Source: Oryzias latipes
Lineage: Eukaryota; Chordata; Actinopteri; Beloniformes; Adrianichthyidae
Reading direction: 5' to 3'
Length of the DNA: 64,000 nt
Assembly (NCBI RefSeq): GCF_002234675.1
Contig: NC_019870.2
Coordinates: 3,492,985-3,556,984 of the forward strand
The notes beneath the pieces are model-generated. The model worked only from the letters and a program-made list of their open reading frames with translations, did no database searches and was not told the origin of the DNA. Positions 31,442-42,900 of this stretch are shown here, in pieces (the stretch's first letter is position 1; each line of letters begins with the position of its first letter). The translations under genes were made by a program, and so were the position numbers.

Positions 31442-33724
31442 CTGCGGGCGGAGAGGGCGTCAGGAGGCGGATGTCCTCAAAAAGGTCCAATCAATCAATC
31501 AATCATCAATCAATCAATTACTTTGTGGCTTTGCTTTAATAAAAAAATAAAATACGATTTTTGTGATTTTCTTTGTAAATGTTTATTTTTCCTGTTTTAT
31601 TTTACATTTCTAGTATAAGTAATGTTTTGATTAAAAATGTAAAACACTTTATATGATTGAATTCGTAAAAAATACCATTTTTATGAGTATTGGTTGCCTT
31701 TTTTTAAATTATAAATTAAACTTTAATACATTTTTTCACGTTTTTCTTTTTTGTTTTCATTTTTACTTTTGTATTTCCCATCGTTTCTTTAATGTTTTGT
31801 TTAAATTAAAGATTTGATAATTGAACAATTAAGCGATTTAATAAGTCATATTTGGAGGTTTTCTATTATTTTATTAATTTAAAAATGAAAAATGTTTTTC
31901 TATTTTGTATTCTATCCTAATCAGATTTGATTTTTGGCTCTATCAGCTTTTCTGACATAAAAACAATCGTTTTGTTAGATTGCGGAGCCTCTGAAGATGA
32001 TTCTCGCATGTGATCCATCTTCCCTCCGGCGGTCCACGTGCGCCGCCGCCGCTGGATAAACGGTCGTCCGTGATTAATGTGGCGTTTTGCGTGGGGAAAG
32101 TGGGAGGGGAGAGGGGGGCGTTCGGTGATAAGAGAGCCGTGAAATCCGTCCTGGAGAAAGAAAGAAAAAAAGCCTCCTTGGTTTGGACGAGAGGGCTGGA
32201 GCGCACGTGAGGATGACATCTCCTCCTCTTCATCGAAGCGGCGGACGAGCATCATTTCACTAATTCTGATTTTATGTAAATGGGAAGAAGCTCTTATTTC
32301 ACACGTGAGCGCGCGGAGGAGGATTGCTTAGCTGCAGAATAAAAAGCCGCGTTTCAGTGATGAAGATTGGAGAGGAAGAGGCGCGCGCGGCGCTGACTTT
32401 ACAGCTTCTGTCAGAAAAATGAGCGGAACAAAGCTGCTGTGAAACATTAGTGAATAATTTTAACAACCAAAACCAATTTATTATTTCCAGTCGAAACTGG
32501 ACTTAAAATTGTGACTTTTTGTAAACTTTTAGAGCTGCAACAACTTTAAAAAAAAATATAAAATAGGAATTTATGGGAAAATAATTTTAAAAAACGGAGC
32601 GTTTGTATTTTTAAGACAATTACTTTTCAATCTTTATTTTTTAATGCATAGATATTAAACAAATTTGACAATTTGCATTATTTTTATTTGAATATGTTAA
32701 AACTTTTATTTATTTTTGTATTCCATCAATAATACTATAAATTCGCTTCTTTTTTTAATTAAACGGACCAATAAAAGAGATTTTTTTATTACGTAAAAAC
32801 TTAAAGTGTGAGGTCCCCTCTTTTGAATTCGGCTATTTTGATTTTAGTAATTGGAGATAGAAGCCAAAACAGGGTGGTGTCTCCATCGGGTTCCAGCTGC
32901 CTCACCTGCACTCTGGACTCCGTTAGGCCGATCCGCAGGGCCAGCTCCTCGCGCATGAAGATGTCCGGGTAGTGCGTTTTGGCGAAGCTCCTCTCCAGCT
33001 CGTTGAGCTGCGCCGGAGTGAAGCGGGTCCGGTGGCGCTTTTGTTTTTGGGTCTGCTGCCCCCCACCCTGGTTGGGGTTGCTGTTCTGCTGCTGCTGCTG
33101 CTTGTCCTGCTCCTTACCGTTCACCTGCACCGGGTTGGAGCCACCGCCGCCGCCGCTGATGTCATCGCCGGGGAGCATCGTGGCTCCCTCCACGCCGTCC
33201 GGACCCGGGCCGAGCTCCCCGGAGTGCCCCGGGTCCGGACCGCTTCCCCCGCCGCCTCCGAGCCGGCACTTCAGAGCCTCCCGGTGGCCCAGAAGCTCCG
33301 CCGCGGCATCCTTCATCCCTGCAGACAAACACGCGCGTGAGCTTTGCGCACGCAGCGGCTGCGACTCATACAACCAGCAAACCGGCGATTTTACACCGGA
33401 AAACAGAATTATTTACTTGGAAAAGCAAACAGTAAAAAAGGGCAGAACCAGCATGCAACACTTTCCATGCAGCTCCACCACTCCAAAAATCAAATTACGC
33501 AGTAATATAATAATAATGGTAATAATAATAATTACTTTTCCAATGAATTAAGCGAGTTTAGTTCACTTCGGGCGCATTAAGGACAAAACGAGAAGCAAAT
33601 TGACAATTTTCTGAGCTTGATTTGAAGGAAAAAGTTGCTCCAGCTTACAGCAGAATTGAAGAGCGGAGTTGGGTGATGATAACTCACCGAGCCGAGCATC
33701 CAGGAGGTCGGCGTGAGAGAGCAT
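30920..33724 (-). CDS. OTP: OTP (orthopedia homeobox), complete 3-exon gene
   Basis: Paired-like homeodomain transcription factor required for neuroendocrine hypothalamic neurons (known for the family). Exons 33724-33688, 33318-32906 and 31441-30920 join in phase to 323 residues (human 325). Residues 1-13 read [13 protein letters not shown]; a Gly/Pro-rich region and a KQQQQQ tract follow. The homeodomain is at 105-164 ([20 protein letters not shown] ... [15 protein letters not shown]), with Gln at homeodomain position 50 and the intron between positions 46 and 47. After it come an alanine run, Ser/Pro/Gln-rich sequence and the C-terminal OAR motif [16 protein letters not shown] (305-320). 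Teleosts usually keep two paralogues; otpa versus otpb cannot be told here. Confidence 0.97.
31442..32905 (-). other. OTP: OTP intron 2
   Basis: 1.46 kb intron splitting the homeobox. Starts with a short ATCAATCAATC run near exon 3. The 31960-32440 part is GC-richer, with CGTGCGCCGCCGCCG, and may be regulatory. No exon seen. Confidence 0.6.
32906..33318 (-). CDS. OTP: OTP exon 2
   Basis: 413 nt between acceptor GTCTGCAG and donor GTGAGG. Encodes [20 protein letters not shown], the Gly/Pro-rich linker, the Gln tract and homeodomain positions 1-46. Confidence 0.96.
33688..33724 (-). CDS. OTP: OTP exon 1 (start)
   Basis: 37 nt. Encodes [12 protein letters not shown] plus the first base of Gly, then donor GTGAGT. 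The short first exon and sequence match OTP orthologues; the in-phase join to exon 2 fixes this start. Confidence 0.93.
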
Positions 33725-33990
33725 TGCGCACCGCTCCAGGGCGAAACGCTATTCTCCCTCCCCAGTACCAAATAAATAAATAAAAAAAATCTCTACGACT
33801 TTAACCTATTTAAGGAATATATATCGCGTAAATGAAAGCAAATTCGGTTTGTGGTTAAAAAGGGAGCTTGGTTGCATTATAATGTAGTTTAGAGGAACGG
33901 GGAGGCGCTTAACGGCAGAGTGAAGCCACGAGCTCCTGCAAAGGAGGACCAATCAGAGCTGCTGCCGGAGCTCCTCTCTTCCTCCTCCTC
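33725..33990 (-). promoter_or_regulatory. OTP: OTP proximal promoter
   Basis: Upstream of the start: TATATATT about 95 bp before the ATG (about 33818-33826) and CCAATCA at 33949-33955. No transcription start can be fixed without transcripts. Confidence 0.4.
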
Positions 33991-36089
33991 CCTCTCCTCC
34001 TCTTCCTTTCCCCCCCATTCTCTCACATCCCACAAGTTCATTCCTCCTCATTCTTGTAATTGGCTTTGATTTCTCCTCCAAATTACGCCCAATAAAATAT
34101 ACTGATTTAATACAGAGCCGCAAAACGACACAATATTTGTTTAATTGCGCGCAGCCGCGGCTCTTGTTGGCATAGCAGGAGGGATGAAGAGGAAACACGT
34201 GGCCTCTGATTTCCGTGTAAAAGCAAACTTTATTCACCCCGATTATTCTTGGTTCCTCCAGTTCATCAGAGCCTCTGCGTAAAAGGGCGCAAAAAGGAGG
34301 AAGAGGAGTCTGGAAACGAGTCCATATCAGAGGAAGGCCGCGTCATCTGCACGTGCACAAATCTGACTAACATTTTTGGATAAATGAACCAAAACCTGCT
34401 GGCTGATACAATTATTTAAAAACCAAAAAATCAAGGGGGTTTAAAAATGAGCTTGATGTCTGGAGCTTTTCAGACTGCAGGTTTATTTCTGGGCCACAAA
34501 GGAGGCGTCCGAGCGTAACGCCGCGCAGTTTTTTTGCCTTCACGCGCCTGCAATCTGGTGGCACGAGTGGCGCGCGTGGAGGGACATAGCTGGTTGGATT
34601 ACAAAGATTTGCGCACTTTTTCATCAGACACAGTGGATCTATTGGAGCCGGATCAGAACTGGACCTAAAATGTGGATCTAGAACTTAATGCGTAAAAATA
34701 AAGTTCTTCTACTGTCCCGAATAACGCGTAAGATCCGAGAGTTATTGTTTTTTGCACAGCCGTCAGGGGCGTGACACTCATCACTCTTCCCGTTTATCGC
34801 TGCACAAACACGCGTGGATGAGGACACATTTATCTCAAACCACGACACGCAGACACCGGCAGATCTCAGCGTGTTTTTCCGGCGCCCAAAAATTCCGCCT
34901 TTTGGGGTTTTATTTGATGGTTTCCTAAAGTGTCGCGAGTTCCCCGACGAATCAACCGTTTTTTTAATAAAACCATGAAAAATGTATCAAGTTTATTTTT
35001 AAGATTTATTTTAAAATAAGACTAAAATTAAAGATTGATTTGTTTTGATTGTAAAACAAATAATTTTCATTTTATTTTATTTAAAATCAAACACGCAACA
35101 AATGTCAATACATTTTTTTCTAACACTTTTCGGGGGAAAATAACTTCACCAGGGTTGGTTGCACGTGCACGGATCGAGCACTAAGAGGAAATTGTGCAAA
35201 CATTAGCTTTTGTTTGTGCTGCGTTCAAGTACCAGTGAAATACTGGGAAATTTTGATGATCAGGTAAAACATTCTTTTGCATTCAGACCAGAAAATGTTC
35301 GCAATTTTAAAGTTTGAAAAAATCTGTCTGCCAGAATTTGCTATATAAATGACATTTAACACATTTAAGAACTTGATTAAAATTATTTGATTTACAAATT
35401 TTAATTTCTGCCGTAGTAAAATTGTAGAGTAACTCTAATTTACAATATTTTATTTTTTTACCCACCATCAGAGCTGAGCCAACATTTTGACAAAATATCG
35501 GCTTTCTTACATTTCTTTTTTCCCCTGGCAGAAGTCAGAAACAGTTGTCAGTCCAAACTAATTTATGGTAAATAGTTTGATTGTCCCAGCTTTGTAGCTG
35601 CACGTGAATGCACTCATCTCAATCTCTGTTCTTTAAATTAAATAATTTTAATTTTCCTCCTTTATTCGCCCGTTTGTCAGCCGTTCTAAAACAAATGCTT
35701 CTCTGATTTAACTATTTTAATAAAAAGTTGTAACACATTTGGGTCAAACAAATGTTTATTTTTAAAACATGACCCCCAACGGAACTAACGAGGCTCAGAT
35801 GACTGGAAAGAGTCGAACCTGTGACCTCCAGCATTCATTTGGCTCGTTCTTCCTGCTCCGCCTTCACATAAGAAATTCACTCGATTAGATTTTAGCTGGG
35901 AGGGAAAAAAAATAAAACATTAATCGATCTGCGGCAGCTCCCAGGTGAACAAAAAAAAGCAGCAGAGAATGAAGCAACCTGGGTTCAAATGGGAGTCATT
36001 CCAACCTTATCTGGGAGGGAAACCTTTGCTTCTGACTGAAGTTTGGTTTTGAACACAGAGCTTTCACACAAACGCTGCTCTCAGCCCAC
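33991..36089. other. OTP-TBCA intergenic, proximal part
   Basis: GC-mixed to 34900, with short CpG-containing motifs, then AT-rich to 35900. No transposon end recognised, notable for this window. No exon. Confidence 0.45.
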
Positions 36090-36500
36090 AGTCGGCAAGA
36101 ATCACCTGCACGGCGGCGGCGGAGCGCAGGTGCAACGCCCCGCCACTGCATCTCATGCCTCAATTAGCGGCTCTGCCCTCTGCACGGACTCCATTAGGAC
36201 GTGATTTATCCGAAAGAAATATAATTATACCTCCAAATAAAATAATCAGCATTGAAGAGCGATTTCCTTAACGAGATGGAGCGGGGTGGATGTCACGGAG
36301 TAGCAGCGCCTCATTAGGGCGGTAATGACACTTTGGGGGTGATCCCGATAATTATCGAAATCTGTAAAATACGGATCAAGTCAAATGTAACCTTAATTTG
36401 TCTGGCAATTGAGTTCATTTATTAGTAGGACTATTTAGGCGGGACTCGGAGGCCTGGTGGAAGGTGGGCTTTGGATAACGGATGAGCCGGCGCTCCGTCA
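36090..36500. promoter_or_regulatory. Candidate OTP enhancer / conserved block
   Basis: Complex, repeat-free sequence such as CCATTAGGACGTGATTTATC, CCTCATTAGGGCGGTAATGA and CCGATAATTATCGAAATC, about 2.4 kb upstream of OTP. Dense ATTA/TAAT cores. Enhancer function is inferred. Confidence 0.4.
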
Positions 36501-36560
36501 CTCATGACCAGCGGCAGCATTTGTCATCAGACTGACAGGCTTCCCCAAAGAGCTCTCATC

Positions 36561-36566
36561 TTTATT
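36561..36566 (-). terminator. TBCA: TBCA poly(A) signal
   Basis: AATAAA on the minus strand about 335 bp after the TBCA stop codon. The TBCA transcript would end about 2.8 kb upstream of the OTP start, on the same strand. Confidence 0.55.
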
Positions 36567-36900
36567 GAAGGCATCAGGATCACAGCTGTAAACGGCAGCA
36601 GAGAAACACACTCAGCTGATGCATCAATTTGGGGACACGACGTGTCCTTACAAACGTTTAAAACTGGATTTTACCACCGTACATCGTTAGGAATCATTGA
36701 AATAAAAAACAAAACAAAAAGAAGTCCAGGTTTTTTCAGTGTATAGTCAACATTTTTCACCGTGTTCTAGTGGTTTTCACAAAGCAGAAATAATTACAAC
36801 AGAGCAGAAACGAAGAGTGAGCTGGGCTGGGCTTCACGGTTCCACCGGGAAAGGCCTTGACGAATGGAATGGACGTTGTAGGCGACAGAGTGGGAACGCG

Positions 36901-36981
36901 TCATTCGTCGAGCTTCACAGAGTCCAGCATCGTCCTGGCCTCTTTGTACTCCTCTGACTCCGCCAGATCCTCCTCTGCTTC
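36901..36981 (-). CDS. TBCA: TBCA exon 4 (C-terminus)
   Basis: 81 nt, phase 0. [20 protein letters not shown], then SVKLDE and TGA. Acceptor GTCTCCAG. Confidence 0.95.
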   Translation of the reverse strand, partial: EAEEDLAESEEYKEARTMLDSVKLDE

Positions 36982-39900
36982 CTGGAGACACACAGTTGGA
37001 GTTAGAGCCGCCGCCTGCAGCCGCACTGACGGACAAACGACCACACAAAACTTCATTTTAGCCGCAACGGAGGACGGCGTGGCCTCGATGGAGAGCATCT
37101 GAAATCCTGAGGTGGTCACCGTGGCAACAGCCCCGTTAATGAGCTGCCACGAGGGGGGGGGGGGGGGTCTCAGAGAAGTTACAGTAGAGACCCGCAGGTT
37201 TTACTTGAGACGGGTTTTGGCTTCTTCTTGCCATAAAAAGAATTTATAATCTGATATGCTGTACGATGGGGAGGAAACACGTCACGGGTCACACAAACAC
37301 AAACCGGATTTTATTGATTTTTCCCTGAAATTCTGGCCTTAATGTCAGAATTCTGATGTAAATGTCAGGATTTTGAAACATTCTGACATTTTAAACCTTT
37401 TAATTTTATAATCACAGGAGTTTACAGTTATTATTCTGAGATTTACAGTAAAATACTTCGGTAAGAAAACAGAATCCGGGAAATGAGGTTTCATTCAAAC
37501 ATAGCAATCAAAATATATTATATTTTTAAATTGTGTTCATCTCTAAATGTCAATTTATCTGAAGCACAAATGTAGTATTTGCTCAAATTCTTCACTTTTA
37601 TGTCAAAATTTTAGTTTTAAAACCTTTAAGACGTGAATAAAGTTCTTCAATCTCAGACTTTAGATGCAATTTTGACCTTGAAATTCCTAAATAAACTAAT
37701 TCTTCTGCCAAAATCTCAATTATAACTCAACGTTCATGTATTAATACAGAAAAAACAAGTCTGGTACACAAACTGAGATTTATGTCAGAATTCTAACTCC
37801 AGGAACTTTTATTAATTTCATGATCATGGGCGATAAAAATCAAGACTTTGCATTTTATAACCTGAAATTAACGGTCCAACTCTGAGAAATTATGGATTAA
37901 AATGAATGAATAACCGTCACTTTAGACTTCAGGTAAAATCTTAAAATAAAGTCAAAATCTTGACCGGACTTGAATTATGGAGACTAAAGCCTCTAAACTT
38001 TTTATCCAAACCGATTTGTATAAAAACTGTTATCTGCCTACAAAACTGGTCCCAAACCCCTGGGCCACAGGTAAACACACAAAAAAAACCATCTGGCAAC
38101 TGAAATTATTTTTGCTTTGTTTCTCATTTTTTTTTGAACGGGAAGGGAGTTTTATTTTGAAAAACTACCCGGCTCTCTCCTCCACATCCGTCCATGACTC
38201 TTAAATACATCCTCTAGCTTCGTGAAGCGGCCGCTAAGTTAACAGCCTAAAAGGTAACAAAGTCAATACAAAACATTTTTGGAAAGTGTCTTTGGGGAGA
38301 AACAAGCCGGAGAAGTAACAAAAGACGAGCCTTCAACTTCAAAGAAAACTTAATTGCACTAAACATAAGTCTTGTTTTGAAATATGAATTAATTGCAACT
38401 TTGCTCCCACGTACCAAGCCGCTCTGCATTTGCAGCAACTGCCTTTTTAATGTTGCAAACACACAGCTGAAGACGTTGCATACATGATGCACTCACGTTT
38501 TTATCGTCATCGTTATCATATGTAGAAAAAAGAAGCTTGCTTTTATGACGGATGTATTATTTCTATTTTGTGGTTTTATCCATCACAGCTTTAAAGTCGG
38601 ACGAGGCTGAAGTTGGCGTCTGGTTTGTTGCTTCAATTTGCCGGACCGATTAAGGGAAAAAAAAAAAAAATAGACATTTTAATTGGTCCAACGCAAAACT
38701 TAGAAACCAAAGAAAGTTTAAATATCATCTGGAGATTGGGATTAAATAAAATAAAGTTGCTGATTTGTGTGAACTTGTCAAAAGCGCGTTTAAGAATTTT
38801 CCTAGAGCAAAACTAAACAAAGCAGGCGTCTGTTAAAGACCCACTCCGTTGAAAACCATCCTTTTGGTGTTTTTAACTTGCAATGGAGGACAAACATATA
38901 ATAATTTAAGATGAAAACTGCATTTCTGAGTATTTCTTTATCCAAATCGGGAGCGGACGGAAAATATGCTGTTTGAAAAAGATTGTATTTGTGATGCAGC
39001 AACTAAAACGGGCCAATGTCTAAACTGTACGGCTGGATAGATCCGACATTGCTCGCCATTTTTGCTGTGCCACTAATGTTAGCATGGAATTGTAAGGGGC
39101 TGTAAGCTAGCAGGAGAGAGTGCAAATGCAGGGATGATGGGATACCAGTGGAGGCTTACTTCACGCAGAACAGTCCCGCCCACAACTCGATTTTACAAAT
39201 CAGAAACAACTTTAACAAATACACAACTTTGTTTCATCAAATCTTTATCTTCTGCAAAATACCAACGGAGTATTAGGGTCACAATTAAAGCAAATAAATA
39301 AAATAAATTCATGAGAATAAAGCTGTTAAATTATGAAAAAAAGTTGTAAATTTACGAGAATAATGTTATGAGAAAAAAGTACAAATTAAGTAGAATGAAG
39401 TTGTAAAATTATGAGAACAAAAGCACAATTTCAGAAGAATACAGTCATATTTGAGGAAAAAAGTCAATTAAAACAGTGATCCACAACCACCGGGCGCGGA
39501 CCGGTACCGGGCTGCGGGAAATTTTGGCACGGTGACGCATAGAAAGAAAAAATAATTTCCATTTTATTGTTTTTTTTTGAAACAACGTTTTATTTTGAAA
39601 AGTGACCGGATTCTCTCTGTTACATCCGTCACACTAAAGCTCGTCAAAGTCGCGACACCAAACGTCACGTGATACATCCCGCTAAAATTAAACCCAAACA
39701 ACCAAAATGAGCAAAACTTCTTTATTGTTAATATTATTACTAAAGAGAAAATACCACCCCCGGTCCACGGTAAAAGTGTCTTGGATGCAACTCACCCCCC
39801 CCACACACACTCACACACACACCGGTCCGCGGTAAACGTGCCTTGCGTTGTACCGGTCTGCGGTGACAAAAAGGTTGGGGACAACTGAATTAAAAGAGCC

Positions 39901-42900
39901 AATATATTACCAAAATAAAATTATTTCACAAAGACTTTTAGTGAAACAACATCGTTTAATTATACATCTAACGGTTGTTGGAGGCTTTTTCAACAAAACA
40001 AGGCCCTTTTGCTTGTAAAATTATGACTTTTTCCTCCTAATTTTACAGCTTTATTCTCATAAAATTAGAGAATAAGAGTTCTGTCAACACTATCCTAAGA
40101 GCTTAGATGCTTTCTTTTTAATATATTAATTTTATTCTCCCTGACAAGAATCCTATTTTTACCTTTTTTTTTTTTTTTAAAGGAAGACTGGAACTTACGA
40201 GCAGCTGAAGCAGGTCTGCGTGTGCGATGGCCAGACGGCGGTGACAGTCTGGAATCATCATTTTGCACTCCTGCAGAACCTCCATCTGAAATCACATCAG
40301 CCTCATAAGAACCAGAAAAGTGTTTTTCCAAACCTCGTTACCAGCTTTTATTAAAAGGAAACATCTGGAGGAACACAGACGTGGCACCAACGCCGGCCGG
40401 GGAGTCCCTCACGCTCTCCGGTTAGCGTCTCCACGAGCCGGCACTATGAAAAATGTTATTGAGTTATCGATCGGGCGGCGGGGGACCGCCTGCACACCTG
40501 GATGAATGAAGGAACCTTGGACTTGCCCAGCCGTGGCTAATGTGGAATTCCCCCCACCGGCCCCCTGAAGAGCATAGAGGAGTAGGCTAACACCGTCAGA
40601 CAGTCTCTCCTGACAGATGCTTCCTCTGAAGCATCACACAGTTACACATCCTCGCCGCCGGCTTGCAGAAAACTTTGACACACTCATCTGCTGAAGCTGA
40701 GGGGAGCGGAGGTGCATGGCGAGGCGGGGAAGGGGGGGTCAGGGTGCCCTCCCAGCACGCTGGAATGATCCCATCAGTGCGGGATTATGACGACACTTAG
40801 AACCTATTGATTCCATTAAGCTATAAAGCTCCCACCCATCCTTCCTCAGACCCCTCATCTTCAAGCATAATCCATCTGGCCCACTAATCTAAACATTTAA
40901 TACCAGTGGAGCGGCTGCAGCAACACAACCGCCGCCCGGGAAATGAGCAAACGCCACAAACGCTGAACTGTTCGTCTGCCGTTTGTGTGAACGGTAACAC
41001 CACACAACACCGGCTACGCCGCCGCCTGCACGTTGGCGAGTACGGTTTGGGTTTTATGATGCAGAGCACACTTAAAAAGCTGAGTTTAGTCTGTAACATT
41101 CACCACAGAAACATTGTAAAGTCACGTTCATGTCGCCCGTGGCAACTTCCAATGAAAAGTCTATGCAAACTGTTTTCAGGGGTGTGCAGACGTGGGTCAT
41201 TTGGGGTATCATTTAGGTCATGTTGACTTAGCACACGTTGCAAATTCCCCTTATACTGTGCAGTCCCACTTTGTACGTAGCCACTCCTTGGTTGCCTGGG
41301 CGATGTGTTCGGGATCAATGTCATGCTGGAGGATCCAGCCACGTTTCAGCGTCCATGGTCTTCCCGATGGACGGTTTCTGTCCGAAATGTCACAACACGT
41401 GGCCCCAATTAATCCTTCCCTTGAGCCGGATCAAACGTGCTGCGTCCGTTGAAGCACAGCAGCCCGATATCATGATGTTTCCACCCCCGTGCTTCACACT
41501 GGGTGTTCTTGGGATGCAACTCAGCATTCCTCCTCCTCCAAACATGGCCAGTGGCGTTTCTACCAAAGATTTCCATTTTGGTCTCCTCTGAAAACGTGAC
41601 TTTCTCCCAATCCCCCTCTGGATCATTCCCACGGTCTCTGGGGAACTTTAGGCGGATCTAGAGATGTGTGTTGGCTGAAGCAGGGGTACCTTTTGAGCTC
41701 TAAAATGATCTGAATTCTTGACAATGTCTCCCCTCTAGATCTCTTGATCATTTGAACCGCACCAGAGGTTGTCAGTAATCCTATATTTCCAATAACTGCT
41801 CAGACCGTTGATTTCTTCTCAGCAAGTTTCTAGCTTATTGTTGACTGGTTCATCCCAGTCTCGTTCAGGTCTACAATCTTGTCTTTTGACAGCTCTTTGT
41901 TTTTCGTTATGGTAGTCAGGTAGTAGTTGGGCTGTTTATTGTGTGGACAGATGCCTTTTCTACAAATATTCTGTTTAAACAGGTGACATTAATACAGGTA
42001 ACAAGTGGAGGATAGAAGAGCTTCTTAAAGTCGTCGTAGCAGGTCTGTGTAGGAACTATATTTTCATTTTCTGTACTTGTAAAACAAATACATTCTTTAC
42101 AAAACAAGCAATGCGTTTTCCCTGATTTTTTAATTCTGTCTTTCACAGTGAAAAAGCTTTGAATACATAAATCTAAAGCAAAGTTTTCTGGTGTTTTTTT
42201 CCTCTCACTGAAATGACTTAAAACATCAAAAGTAATGTGTGCTGTAGGACAAAGATATACGTCTGTAAGAGAGCAGAAAAGGAAATAAAAAGGCTTCAAA
42301 GTACCAGATAAAGTTTCTTCTGTGAATTCTTCTTTTATTTACTGTCATTCTAAAACCATCTGTTTAGAATCATAAATAGTCAGGGAAGGTCAGGTGTAAA
42401 CTGGTCTAATTCTGTCCAAATGAGTCCTCTGGTTTATTTCTTACAAATAAATGTGGGTGGAAAGAAAAAATAATTCAAAAATAAAAGATTGCTTTTATTT
42501 CTGATCATAAAACCTGCTTAGAAATATCTGTAATGACCTGGGGCTTCACACTGAGGTGGCTCTCAAAACTAAATGAGGTGACCCCGTCACTTTGACCAAA
42601 ACATGGCCGACCTGTGGCTAAAGATCAGGATGGCTGTAGCCTCAGATACCTGCTTCTTGATGACGTAGACGTCTCCGTCCTCTGCTTTCATACGCTCAAT
42701 CTTTGCTTGTTGCTGCTTCTCCTCGGAGATGTAAGACACCTTTTCCTTCGCCAGTCTAGGAAAAACCAAAGGAAGAAAGGGTTAAAGCCGGCGACGGTGC
42801 AGTTCTTCAGAAAGGTGAACTCAGGGCTGGAGCATGAAAGCAGCACAGCGATGGTCACTTTTTACAGAGGAGGCCATCAGTCCTCATCGTCTCCACCGAC

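Larger units (their letters stand above)
36982..40198 (-). other. TBCA: TBCA intron 3
   Basis: 3.2 kb. Holds a 15-base G run (37153-37167), quasi-repetitive ATTCTGACATTTT-type sequence at 37320-37960, a TTAA family 2 copy (38833-39288), TTATGAGAA-type quasi-repeats (39290-39460) and a hAT element (39474-39887). No exon. Confidence 0.6.

Noticed and set aside
30924..31618. Plus-strand frames of 129-224 codons opposite OTP exon 3
   Set aside because: Antisense shadows of the GC-rich OTP coding exon; no independent motif or splice signals.
32972..33551. Plus-strand frames of 122 and 190 codons opposite OTP exon 2
   Set aside because: Shadows of the OTP exon caused by high GC content.
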